A DNA stretch of 64,000 bases from NCBI RefSeq assembly GCF_024701975.1, contig NZ_JANLNM010000005.1, positions 427,841-491,840 of the forward strand. Direction: 5' to 3'. The number at the start of each line of letters is the position of its first letter. Within the stretch, counting starts at the first letter, position 1. The stretch is from Variovorax sp. ZS18.2.2 (GTDB lineage Bacteria; Pseudomonadota; Gammaproteobacteria; Burkholderiales; Burkholderiaceae_C). Below are positions 26,991 to 36,400 of the stretch, piece after piece. Both the position numbers and the translations under genes were made by a program. Under the pieces are notes generated by a model. It was not told where the DNA came from and did no database searches. It saw only the letters and a list, made by a program, of their open reading frames with translations.

Positions 26991-29548
26991 GAAGCGCTTT
27001 CGGTGTTCGTGGCGGCGGCCGGTGCCGCGAGCCATGCGGCCAGGCCGTCGCGCCGCAGGCACTCGGCCAGCGCGAGCTGCAGCTGCGCGCCTTCGTGCAG
27101 GTCGTGTTCGGTGGTTTCGTAGTGCACCTGGTAGAGCGATTCGCCCTCTGCCTCGCCCAGCCCGTGCAGACCGGCCACGCGGCCCGCGAGGTCCGAGGTC
27201 TCCTGCGGCTTGAGCCGGGTGAAGGCCTGGCGCAGATCGGGCAGGTGCGCCACGAAGGCCTCGGCGTCCCAGCCGCGCACCAGGCCGTCGAGCCCTTCGA
27301 GCAGCGCGGGCAGGCGCAGCAGCAGTTCGGGCGCCGCGGCCATCACGCCGTTGAGGAAGCGCACCGCCTCGCGCGGCTGCGCACCCGCGCCGAAGCGCTG
27401 CCGCACGACGGTTTCGAGCGCATGGTCGTCCCAGTGGCCGTCAAGGAACAGCAGGGCCGATGCCGCGCCCGCCACGGCCGGCGCCACCGCCGCGCCGGTT
27501 GCGAAGCGCTCCAGCTGGGCACGCAGCAGGTCCAGGTCGATGGCGTGGCCGCCGTCACCGTCGCTATCGCCGAACTCTTCCCCAAGCGACGCCAGCAGGC
27601 GCCCGAGTTCACGCAGCGACAGCAGTTGCTTCACCGCCCCGGCCTCGCCCTCCTCGGGGCTCGGCCCCAGGTCGGGCAGCAGGAACAGCGCGGCCGGCCA
27701 CACGCGCTCCAGCAGGCTGCGCAGTTGCGGATGCTGCTGCACGCCCAGCGGCTCTCGCGCGCGCCACAGCGTGACGAGCCGGTGGCCGCAATCGACCACC
27801 GAGCCGAGCGCGGCGTCTTCGTCCAGGTGCGTCGAAAGCATCGACAGCAGCTGCGGCAGGCGCGACTGCAGCCCGACCAGGCAGGCGCGCAGCAGCAGCG
27901 CCACGGCCGCGCTCGCGCTGCGCCCGCGGCCCTGGTCGGCGAGCGCGACCTCTTCCTTGCGCAGCTTGGCCATGCACACGGCCTCGACGGATGCCCCATC
28001 GGCCGCGAGTTCGATGAGCCGCGCCTCGACCAGCGGCGACCACGCGGCGCGCCATTCCTCGAACAGGATGTGCAGCCGGCTGTTGCCGAGAAAGTCCGGC
28101 CCCGCGAGCCAGGTGCCGAGCCCCGCATCGAGGTAGGCCATCGCGTGGAAGAAGCGGCTGCGCTCGCGGTGCGAGGGCTTGCGGTACAGGTCGAGCCGCG
28201 CCACGCGCGCCGTGCTGTCGTCCAGCCGCACGCCGGCCGCGCGTGCAAGGCGGCGCGCGTCCTCGATCAGCGGCGGCGAGCCGGCCGAGGGCGGCACGTC
28301 GCCGATGCGCGTGCCGCTGAGGAAATTCCGCAGGTCGGCCGTGAAGCCGCGCGTGCCCTCGTCGATCGCGCCCTTGATGAAGCACGAGCGAATGGCGTCG
28401 AGCAGGTCCTGCCGCCCCGGCCCCGCATTGCCGCGCAGCGCCGCGAGGCGCATGGCCTGCGCGGCGGCGGCCTGCACCAGCGCGGTGGAGACGGCATCGA
28501 CCTGGTCCTGCGCGCGCGTCTGGCGCGCGAAGCGGGTGAGGCTGTGGAGCGTCACCGCGGTGAAGGGGTCGTCTTCGCCGGCCTCCAACCGCTCCCACAC
28601 CTGCTGGTAGTAGCCGGGCGAAGGCATGCCCGAGGCGTAGCCGTTGAGCGCATCGAGGCGCTCGAAGCTGTAGCGGATCAGCCAGGCATCGGCGGCGCCG
28701 TCCCTGGTGGCGGCCGGTGCCTTGGAAGGCTTGGCCTTCTGCCACTGCGCGACGAGCTCGGGCGTGTGGAAGCCGCCCGTCACCACCACGATCGGCCCTT
28801 TCACCTCGTTGCGCCAGCGACGGATGTGACCGGCCATGTGGCGCTCGCGCGGCAGGCTCAGTTCGGCTTCGAGCACCTCGGGTTCGTAGTCGAGCCGCGC
28901 CATCGCGCACCAGCTGAACACATCCGAGAAAAAGGCGCGCCAGTCGCCCAGCGCCGCGGTGCTGCGCAGCTCGAAGAGCCGGTCCCACAGCTCCTGGTGA
29001 TCGACGCAGCCGAGCTGCGCGGTCAGTGCGTTCAGGTAGCGGCTGTGTGCGAAGTAGCGCTCTTCCATCAGGCTGCGCGCGGCATCGCGCGCCTCGCCTT
29101 CCTCCTCGTTGTTGCGGTGCCAGGCCTTGTCGCTCCAGGGAAGGTCGATCAACCCCAGTTGCGCGCCGAGCGCCGCGCCTTCGCGCACCGCGATCCACTC
29201 GGGGCTGTAGTCGCAGAACGGAAAGAAGGAGGTGCGCGATTCGGTGCGCGTCTTCTCTTCCGTCTCGGGGTCCTCGGCCGGCACCTGGCGCGTGGTCTGG
29301 CAGAGCCAGGCGACGGGCGCCCTGGTCTTTTCGTGCTGCAGCAGCGGCAGCAGCGCAGCGAGGTCGTCGGGCCCTTCGATCAACACGGCGGCGGGCTTCA
29401 CCTCGCGCAGCAGTCCGCGCAATGCGAAGGCGCAGGCCGGGCTGTGGTGCCGCACCGGCACGAAGAACACCTCGTCGTCCTCGCCGAACAGCCGGCTGCG
29501 CGCGGCCTCCAGCGCGGCGGGGAGCGCCTGACCGGGCTCTATTGCCAC
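26987..29548 (-). CDS. DUF5682 (YehM-like) protein of the MoxR/vWA system
   Basis: About 853 residues. The N-terminal third shows the DUF5682 pattern: VPVRHHSPACAFALRG, VLIEGPDDLAALLP, PFCDYSPEW, LIDLP and VVVTGGFHTPEL. These conserved His/Glu positions recall the EreA/ChaN/TraB-type fold, though that link is my inference. The rest is helical and Leu/Ala-rich. E. coli YehM is the relative by context and pattern. Start is uncertain: GTG at 29548 overlaps moxR by 10 bp and suits the sequence (AIEPGQALPAAL); another GTG lies at 29581. The stop overlaps the zinc-ribbon gene. It is presumably a client or effector of the MoxR ATPase next door. Confidence 0.85.
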   Translation of the reverse strand: MAIEPGQALPAALEAARSRLFGEDDEVFFVPVRHHSPACAFALRGLLREVKPAAVLIEGPDDLAALLPLLQHEKTRAPVAWLCQTTRQVPAEDPETEEKTRTESRTSFFPFCDYSPEWIAVREGAALGAQLGLIDLPWSDKAWHRNNEEEGEARDAARSLMEERYFAHSRYLNALTAQLGCVDHQELWDRLFELRSTAALGDWRAFFSDVFSWCAMARLDYEPEVLEAELSLPRERHMAGHIRRWRNEVKGPIVVVTGGFHTPELVAQWQKAKPSKAPAATRDGAADAWLIRYSFERLDALNGYASGMPSPGYYQQVWERLEAGEDDPFTAVTLHSLTRFARQTRAQDQVDAVSTALVQAAAAQAMRLAALRGNAGPGRQDLLDAIRSCFIKGAIDEGTRGFTADLRNFLSGTRIGDVPPSAGSPPLIEDARRLARAAGVRLDDSTARVARLDLYRKPSHRERSRFFHAMAYLDAGLGTWLAGPDFLGNSRLHILFEEWRAAWSPLVEARLIELAADGASVEAVCMAKLRKEEVALADQGRGRSASAAVALLLRACLVGLQSRLPQLLSMLSTHLDEDAALGSVVDCGHRLVTLWRAREPLGVQQHPQLRSLLERVWPAALFLLPDLGPSPEEGEAGAVKQLLSLRELGRLLASLGEEFGDSDGDGGHAIDLDLLRAQLERFATGAAVAPAVAGAASALLFLDGHWDDHALETVVRQRFGAGAQPREAVRFLNGVMAAAPELLLRLPALLEGLDGLVRGWDAEAFVAHLPDLRQAFTRLKPQETSDLAGRVAGLHGLGEAEGESLYQVHYETTEHDLHEGAQLQLALAECLRRDGLAAWLAAPAAATNTESAS

Positions 29549-30672
29549 AGCGCGCGCGCCGCCTCGTGGAAGGTCTTCCACTGCGCATCGCGCTTGCCGC
29601 GCTCGCGCACCACGGTGTCGAAGTAGTGGCGCACGCGCTTCACGTCGTCGGTGCTGTCCTTGAGCACCACGCCCTGCAACTGGCCCGCGATCTCGCGCGC
29701 CGTGAGCTTGCCGCCGTTGAAGTGGCGCGCCTGCAGTGCCGCCGCGTAGGCCACGTTCACCGCCTCGGCGGTGGACATCACCGCATCGAGCCCCTTGATG
29801 GCGGTGCCGTCCTGCGTCTGGCCCGCGCGCAGCTCCTGGAAGGTGGTGACCAGCAGCGCCACCACGTCGCGCGGCACCTCGACCGGCGACTCGCCGCCGC
29901 TGGCCAGCTCACGCTTCAATTGCGCCATCACCAGCTCGACCTCGAAGTCGTGGTCGCGGATCGGCTTGACCGTCTCGAAGTTGAAGCGGCGCTTGAGCGC
30001 GGACGACATCTCGTGCACGCCGCGGTCGCGCAGGTTGGCGGTGGCGATGATGTTGAAGCCGCGCTGCGCGTAGAGCCGTGCACCGTCCGTTTCGTCCCGG
30101 CCGAGCTCGGGAATCATCAATTGCTTGTCGCTCATGAGCGAGATCAGCACGTCCTGGATCTCGGGCGGGCAGCGGGTGATTTCCTCGAAGCGCACCAGCT
30201 GGCCCGCGCGCATCGCCTGGTAGAGCGGCGAAGGCACCAGCGCGCGCTGGCTCGGGCCTTCGGCCAGCAGCAGCGCGTAGTTCCAGCTGTACTTGATGTG
30301 GTCCTCGGTGGTGCCGGCGGTGCCCTGCACCGTGAGACCGGAATCGCCGCTGATCGCGGCCGCGAGCAATTCGGACAGCAGCGACTTCGCGGTGCCCGGC
30401 TCGCCCACGAGCATCAGGCCCTGGTGGCCCATGAGCGTGACGATGGCGCGGTCCACCAGCGGATCGTCGCCGTAGAACTTGCGGCTCACCTGCTGCTTCT
30501 CGTCGCCGAGGATGAAGCGGCGCACCGCGCGCGGCGAGAGCTTCCAGCCCGTGGGACGCGCATCGGTGTCGGCCGCCAGCAGGCGCGCGAGTTCGTCGGC
30601 ATAGCGCGCCTCGGGGGCGAGACGCACGGCCTGATTGGCGGGGGAAGAAGACGGGGAGGTGCCGGTGCTCAT
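29539..30672 (-). CDS. MoxR-family AAA+ ATPase, YehL subfamily
   Basis: 377-residue AAA+ ATPase. Walker A is GEPGTAKS; the Walker B region reads LVRFEEITRCPPEIQDVLIS, with Glu-Glu in place of the usual Asp-Glu. Sensor 1 is IIATANLRDRG, and the arginine finger is in SALKRRFNFE. MoxR ATPases work with vWA proteins as chaperone-like remodelling machines; the insertions and the neighbours place it in the YehL branch. The ATG overlaps the stop of the VanW-glycosyltransferase gene by 4 bp, and its stop lies inside the DUF5682 start region, so all three are coupled. Confidence 0.92.
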   Translation of the reverse strand: MSTGTSPSSSPANQAVRLAPEARYADELARLLAADTDARPTGWKLSPRAVRRFILGDEKQQVSRKFYGDDPLVDRAIVTLMGHQGLMLVGEPGTAKSLLSELLAAAISGDSGLTVQGTAGTTEDHIKYSWNYALLLAEGPSQRALVPSPLYQAMRAGQLVRFEEITRCPPEIQDVLISLMSDKQLMIPELGRDETDGARLYAQRGFNIIATANLRDRGVHEMSSALKRRFNFETVKPIRDHDFEVELVMAQLKRELASGGESPVEVPRDVVALLVTTFQELRAGQTQDGTAIKGLDAVMSTAEAVNVAYAAALQARHFNGGKLTAREIAGQLQGVVLKDSTDDVKRVRHYFDTVVRERGKRDAQWKTFHEAARALWQ

Positions 30673-32597
30673 GGTGTGGTGACTGCGGGTTCTGGAACCG
30701 TGGATCGGGCGTCGGCCATCGTAGCGGGTGGTGTACCGAACGGCTTTGTAGTGGTGCTGGCGAGCGCCGCCTGCAGCGCGGCACGCAGGCCTTCGACATC
30801 GCCCGCCGTGACCTCTCGCACGCCCGGCAAGCCCGCGAGGCCGCAGGCGGTCGAGGCCACGACCGGCACGCCGGCCGCCAGCGCACGCAGGAGCGCGCGC
30901 GGCGCATGTTCGACGTGGGCGGGGAGCACGACCACGCGGGCCCCTTGCAGGCCGTGGCCGCGCCAGTGCAGGTGCTCGACGTGGTCGATGCCGCGCCACA
31001 TCTGCGTGTCGTCCGATGGCGAACCCAGCACGCGCAGGCGGCAGGGCCAGCCTTGCAGCGCGGCGGCGAGTTCGCGGGCACCCTTGCGGGCGAGCGCGCT
31101 GGCGGCGAACACGATCAGCGGAGGTTCGCCGCGCGCATCCGCTGCGGCCGGCATCGAGGGTTGCAGCAGCCAATCGAGCCGCAGCACCGCCGCCTGCGGC
31201 GCGACGGACGCCAGGTGCCGCGCGATCTCCGCATGCGGCGTGACGCCCGCCGCGGCCCGCGCCAACGCCGCGGCCTCGGCCCGCACGAGCGCGGGGTCGG
31301 CGCGAAAGTCGCGCAGCGTGGCGTCGCCGGGCCAGCGCTCGGCGGCAGCGTCGAGCCGGCGTTCGATCTCCGCCATCGGCAGCGCACCGGCCAGCACCGT
31401 GACGCGGCGGCCATCGAGCGCGCCGGCCTGCTGCAAGTACGGCAACAGCGCCTGGTCGACCACCAGGTGCGTGTGATCGGCTGCGAGGCGCGCGGCAGAG
31501 GCCAGTGCCAGCCAGCGCTGCCCGTCGATCAGGCTGGCCTGCCGCCGGCCCGCATGCCGCGCCCAGAGCCGCTGCCACACGGCGCGGCGCAGGCTCGCCC
31601 ACCGGAGCGATCGGACGGAATCCGCCGTCTCCCGATGCCAGCCGGAATGGGGCAGCCGGCGCCAGAACGCGAGTTGCACCGGCACCGGCTGCATGCGCTC
31701 GGCGCCGGCATGGTGCGCATCCAGGTAGCGCGCGAACTCGGGCGTCCAGGCGTCGAGCAGGACGGCCGTGCGCCCTGGCTGCTGCTGCGCGGTTTCGGCG
31801 GGCGGCCGGTGCCGGAAGCAGGCCGTCTGGTCGCAGCTGAGGCAACCGCGCGCCAGCGGCAGTGCGGTGCCCGTGCCCGCCTCGCCGGCTCGCCGCAGCG
31901 CCACCGGGACCGCGGGCATCGCCAGCGGCGAACGCGCGCGGATGCGCAGCACCAGCTCGCTCGCCGTCAGCTCGACCTCGAGCCGCCAGGCATGCTTGGC
32001 GCGCAGCTTGAGATCGACGTAGTTCCAGAACACCGTCGCATCCACCGCATCGCCCGCGGCATCGGCGGCCTGCTCGATGCGCGCCGTGTGGCCGTGGCGC
32101 TCCACCAGTTCGAAGCCCGCGCGCGCCGCGACGGTGGCCAGCGCATTCGACAGCTGGCAAAGCCCGCCGGCCAGCGTCGGCACCACGCAGCCGCCGCGCA
32201 GCTCGCGGCCCTGCACGAAGCCGCGCGAGGCGCTGGGCCGGCCCAGCTGGCGCCAGAAGCTCAGCAGTTCGCCGGCCGGCACCTCGATGGCATCGAAGGC
32301 GCGGCGCGCCACGCGCAGGTTCTGCACCTTGCCGGCCACCAGGGGAAATTCGTCCGCGCGCCCGTCGGACCACAACGGAGTGCGGTACTGCGCGAGCACC
32401 GGCGCATCGGCCAGTGCATGCGTCTCGTGTGTGTCGTGTATGGGGCCCTGCCAGCGCCGCGCCGAGGGCCTGAACGCCTCGCGCAGCGCGTGGGCGGTGG
32501 CCAGCAGCCGGGAGCGCAGCCAGAAATCGATGGCATCGATGCGGCGCGGCGGCTGCCAGGCCCGCACGCTCACACCGAAGGGCCTCGCTTGCGCCAT
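30669..32597 (-). CDS. VanW-domain / glycosyltransferase fusion protein
   Basis: 642-residue fusion. Residues about 85-225 form a VanW domain: KVQNLRVARRAFDAIEVPAG, LLSFWRQLGR, SRGFVQGREL and TLAGGLCQLSNAL, ending in HGHTARIE and DATVFWNY. A small Cys/His cluster follows (Cys252, 255, 260 and His263, CLSC-x4-CFRH). Residues about 277-620 look like a GT-B glycosyltransferase, with PLIVFAASALARKGAREL and RALAAGVPVVASTACGLAGL near the sugar-nucleotide site. No signal peptide is seen. It overlaps the DUF6891-like gene by 28 bp upstream and moxR by 4 bp downstream. A role in envelope glycan recognition or modification is plausible but not shown. Confidence 0.8.
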   Translation of the reverse strand: MAQARPFGVSVRAWQPPRRIDAIDFWLRSRLLATAHALREAFRPSARRWQGPIHDTHETHALADAPVLAQYRTPLWSDGRADEFPLVAGKVQNLRVARRAFDAIEVPAGELLSFWRQLGRPSASRGFVQGRELRGGCVVPTLAGGLCQLSNALATVAARAGFELVERHGHTARIEQAADAAGDAVDATVFWNYVDLKLRAKHAWRLEVELTASELVLRIRARSPLAMPAVPVALRRAGEAGTGTALPLARGCLSCDQTACFRHRPPAETAQQQPGRTAVLLDAWTPEFARYLDAHHAGAERMQPVPVQLAFWRRLPHSGWHRETADSVRSLRWASLRRAVWQRLWARHAGRRQASLIDGQRWLALASAARLAADHTHLVVDQALLPYLQQAGALDGRRVTVLAGALPMAEIERRLDAAAERWPGDATLRDFRADPALVRAEAAALARAAAGVTPHAEIARHLASVAPQAAVLRLDWLLQPSMPAAADARGEPPLIVFAASALARKGARELAAALQGWPCRLRVLGSPSDDTQMWRGIDHVEHLHWRGHGLQGARVVVLPAHVEHAPRALLRALAAGVPVVASTACGLAGLPGVREVTAGDVEGLRAALQAALASTTTKPFGTPPATMADARSTVPEPAVTTP

Positions 32598-33175
32598 TGG
32601 CCGAGATCAGCCTCGATGCGCTCGTTGATGTTGCCGCTCCAGTGCGCCTGGAAGCCGGCCGCGCGCAGCAGCTCGATGATGCGGTGGCCGATCACCACGG
32701 TGTTGGCCTCGCGCTGCTCGATCTCGGGAATCATCCCGCCGCTGAATGCCAGGTGCAGCCGGCCGGTGCGCACCGCCGTGTCCAGGTCTTGCGAGTGATA
32801 GAAGCAGCAGCCCCGGATGCCCGAGGCCAGCCGCCCCGCCGCGCGCCAGTGCTCGCGCACATCGTCATGGCCATCGGAGAGCGTGTTCCCGGCGCGGTGC
32901 AGGGCAATGACCTTCTCGCCGCGCAACTGGGCGAACACGGCCTCGAGCCGGTCGTACTCGGTCTGGGCGGGCCAATCAACCTCGGCGGCGTGCTTCTCGG
33001 CGCAGATGCGCGCGGCTTCCGTCTTGACCCAGGCGCGGTCCTCGGCGGTGATCTCGTCGGGGTCGAGGTACTCGTCGGTGATCATCCACTCGACATCGGC
33101 ATCGGGATAGAAGCCGCACCACACGAGGTCGTGAATGCGGCTGCGCGTATCTTCGGGGTCGAGTGTGAGAGCCAT
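32570..33175 (-). CDS. DUF6891-like protein
   Basis: 201-residue acidic cytoplasmic protein with no transmembrane segment. Recognisable phrases are LVWCGFYPDADVEWMI at the N-terminus, WPAQTEYDRLEAVFAQL in the middle and RGCCFYHSQDLDTAV, then LRAAGFQAHWSGN at the end. I believe this matches the uncharacterised DUF6891 family, but with limited certainty. It overlaps the VanW-glycosyltransferase gene by 28 bp and stands 226 bp after the DUF4132 gene. Position in the operon suggests an accessory or immunity-like partner, which is speculation. Confidence 0.6.
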   Translation of the reverse strand: MALTLDPEDTRSRIHDLVWCGFYPDADVEWMITDEYLDPDEITAEDRAWVKTEAARICAEKHAAEVDWPAQTEYDRLEAVFAQLRGEKVIALHRAGNTLSDGHDDVREHWRAAGRLASGIRGCCFYHSQDLDTAVRTGRLHLAFSGGMIPEIEQREANTVVIGHRIIELLRAAGFQAHWSGNINERIEADLGQWRKRGPSV

Positions 33176-33350
33176 GCGGTTTGTGAGGTCGCCTCAGGTG
33201 CGACGGGTCATGCTTTCTTTGTTTTCCTGGCGGGAGCGCTGCCGCATTTTCGCGCCTTCGCACCAGATTGGCGCAGTAGTGCGAAAGCATGCGGCCGGAC
33301 GGCCATGCCGACCGCGCCGCCATCATGATTCATGCACCCCGGCAAGGCAA

Positions 33351-33366
33351 TGCGCCGTTTGGCGCA
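33351..33366. other. Stem-loop in the gap after the DUF4132 gene
   Basis: The 226-bp gap between the DUF4132 stop and the DUF6891-like start contains TGCGCC-GTTT-GGCGCA, a perfect 6-bp stem with a 4-nt loop. There is no U-tract. It could mark a processing or attenuation point that separates the upstream three genes from the downstream five. Confidence 0.35.
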
Positions 33367-33401
33367 GCAGGGCGAGTCGACCGAAAAGCCTACCCTGCGG
33401 C

Positions 33402-36400
33402 CTACCACGGCATCTTCTTTTCCCAGTCGGCGTCGAAGCCGGCGCAGGCCTGGGCGATGGCGAGGTAGTCCGCATAGGCCTCGGCCAGCAGCACCGGCGG
33501 CACGCCCGCGAGCGGCAGCGCCCGGTCGCCGTAGCCGCGGGCCTTGGCGTCCTCGAAGCCCAGGGTCTTGAGCGCGGCGGGCACGTTCTCCTCCGGCAGG
33601 GTGTTGCCCGAGAACTCGATGGCCACGCGCACGCCCACCGACGAGAACTCCTTGGTGTACTGATAGAAGAAGCCGCCGTCCTCGGCCTGCGCGCGCTGGT
33701 AGCCGAGCTTGGCGAAGCTGCCGCGCAGGGTGAAGGTGTCGCTGATCCAGCCCAGCCGGTCCTTGATCTCGCTCACCGCATGGCCCTTGTCGTCGGTGAA
33801 GGCGATGGCCGGCGGCTTGCGCGTCATCTGCGGGAAGAGCGGCGCGAGCTTGTAGTCCTTGAAGTGCTTGTTCCAGGCGGTGGCCGTGGCCTCGTCGACC
33901 AGCGAGGCATGGCCCAGTCGCAGCTGGCTGCCGTCGGCGAGCTCGACCTCGTCGTCCTGGGTGTCGATCAGGCTGCCGTCCTCGGTGGGGCGGAAGCTGC
34001 CGCGCACCTTGCCCTCGGCGTCCAGTTCCAGCCACACGAGCCGCTGGATCAGCCGCCCCGCCACCGGATGCCGGTACAGGTACTCGCGCCACTCGGCCTC
34101 TGGCCAGACGCGGCCGGTGCACATGGCTTCGAACAGGCGCGCGGTCTGCAGGTCGATGACCTGCTTGAGTTCCTTCTTGCTGGTCGAGAGCTGCGACTTG
34201 GCCTCCTTGATGAGCGCCGGGTCGTCGTTCTGCCGCGGCTCGGGCAGCGTCTTGACGACCTTGCCCTCGGCGTTGCGCAGCTCGGGCTTCATGGCCGCAT
34301 CGAGCACCACGGTGAAGATGCGCTCGCCATACGCCAGCTCCAGCGTGCCGGTGTCGTCCAGGCCCGCGGTGGGGATGGTGCGGTCGGCCAGCTGGTCCTG
34401 CGTCCAGCCGTTGCGGTCGGCGATCTGCTGCACCAGCGCGCGCGCCTTCTCCTGGACCGAGGCGGTGCGGTAGCGCCGCGAGATGCCCAAGAGGAGCTGG
34501 ATCACCACCGGGTCGTTGCCCGGCGCCACGCCTTCGAGCATGGCTTCGATCTGCGAGCGGCGTTGGTAGTGGTCGCGCATGTACTGCTGCAGCAGCGTCA
34601 CCACCTCGTGCCCGGACGCCTGCGCGGCGAGGGCCAGGACGCCCTTCTCGCCGATGGCGCTGCCCAGGTACTCGCTCATCTTCTCGCGCTTGCATTCCTC
34701 GAAGACCTGCTCCTGCGTCTTCTGGAAGTCGGCCTCGTAGTACTTCTTGTACTCGGCCTTGGCGTTGTGATAGCCCTGCTGGTTGTTCTGGTAGCGCTGC
34801 GGCGCAACGGCGTTGGCATGCGCAATGCCTTCGTCGAGCGAGGGATGGCGCGTGTCCTGCGCGATGAACTGGCGCAGCACCAGGCTGCCGATGGCCTGCC
34901 GGCCCGGCGCGTCCAGCAGCCCCAGGTAGCGCGTGAGCAGCGCGTTGCCGCCCGGCTCCTTGAGCTTGCAGGCGAGTACCACCCACCAGCGCACGATCTC
35001 GGGCTCGACCGCGCTGCCGTCCAGCCACTTGCAGGCGGGCAGGCCGTCGAGCGCGAACCATGCGAGCCCCGCCGGCGGCTTGGCCTTCAGCCCCTTCTTC
35101 GCCTCGGCCAGCAGGATCGCGGGCGCGAGGCGCGGCGAGATGTCGTCGCCCAGCGCTTCCAGCGCGGTGAGGTAGGCGGCGCGCACCGTTTCGCGCGTCT
35201 CCTTTTCAAGCCCCTTGGTGATGGCGGGCAGGGCCTCGGCGTACTTCAGTTCGGCCAGCCAGTCGGCGGCCTCGATGCGCACTTCGCTCTTGGTGGCGTC
35301 GAGCGACTCGACCACGCGCCGGCCGATGTCCGGCAGCATCGACAGCGCCTTCTGCGCGGCCGCGCGGTGCGTCTTGCCCTCACCGAGCGCCAGCTCCATC
35401 ACGCGCGGCAGCCAGCGCGCCTGCACGGTCGGGAAGATGGCCAGCGTGCGCAGCGTGGCGTTCAGGTCGAGCTGCGTCTGGCGGCCTTCGCGCTTGGGCG
35501 GAGCGATGAGGCCCAGGCCCTCGTCGATGTACTCGGGGTGTTCGGCAAAGAAGGGCCACACGCGGTCGGCCGGCAGCACGTCGACCGCCGAAGCCTGGTT
35601 CCAGTACTGGAAGAGCGCGGTGTGGGCCACGTCGTCGATCGGCATGCCCGAGCGCTGGAGCAGCTCGGCCAGCGCGCGCAGGTCGACCGAGCCCGCGGGC
35701 TGGCGGCCGAGCCACTTGTGGAAGCCGTCGTCGAACCAGAAGCTGGTCCAGTGGCGCGACACGCCCAGCCAGCGGATGAGGTGCGGCATGCCGAAAGCCG
35801 GCAGCGCCTGCAGGCGGTTGCCGAAGCTCACGACCTGCTGCAGCTGGCCGTTCCTCATGCGGTTCTGGTCGTGCTTGCTGGCCTGGCCGTTGAGCACGCG
35901 CACCGCCACGCGCATGTCGTCGTCGGTGAGCTTCTTGTGGGCGGTGTAGTTTTCCTGGCGGAACTTGTATTTGTACTTGTCCGTCGAGACCCGGTTCTCC
36001 TCGATCTCGGCCTCCGCCGCGATGCGGTTCTTCTCGAGCAGCTCGATGCGGTTGGCGATCAGCAACTGCACCGCGTCTTCGCCGAGCGGCTGGTCCTCGA
36101 AGGGCTGCCAGGCCGGCGGCTCGGGCAGCGCGAGTTCGCCCGCATCGCCCGCCGCGTCGAGCCGCGACAGCGCCGAGCGGATGGCCTGCTGCACCGCCTT
36201 GCTGGTCTCGGTCTCGGCGGCCGCGGCGAGCAGCGCGCGCGCGGCGTCGCCGGGCAGGCGCGCGAGCAGCTCGGCCGCCTGCGTGCGCTGCGTGGTGTCG
36301 CCGTCCTTCAGCAGCTGGCCGAGCAGTTCGAGGCGTTGCGCCTCGGCGATGCCTTCGATGTGCGGCGTGGCCTCGGCGCGCACCGTCTTGCTGCTGTCGA

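Noticed and set aside
27095..29626. Long plus-strand open frame across the DUF5682 gene
   Set aside because: Same high-GC antisense artefact; the minus-strand product has the family pattern.
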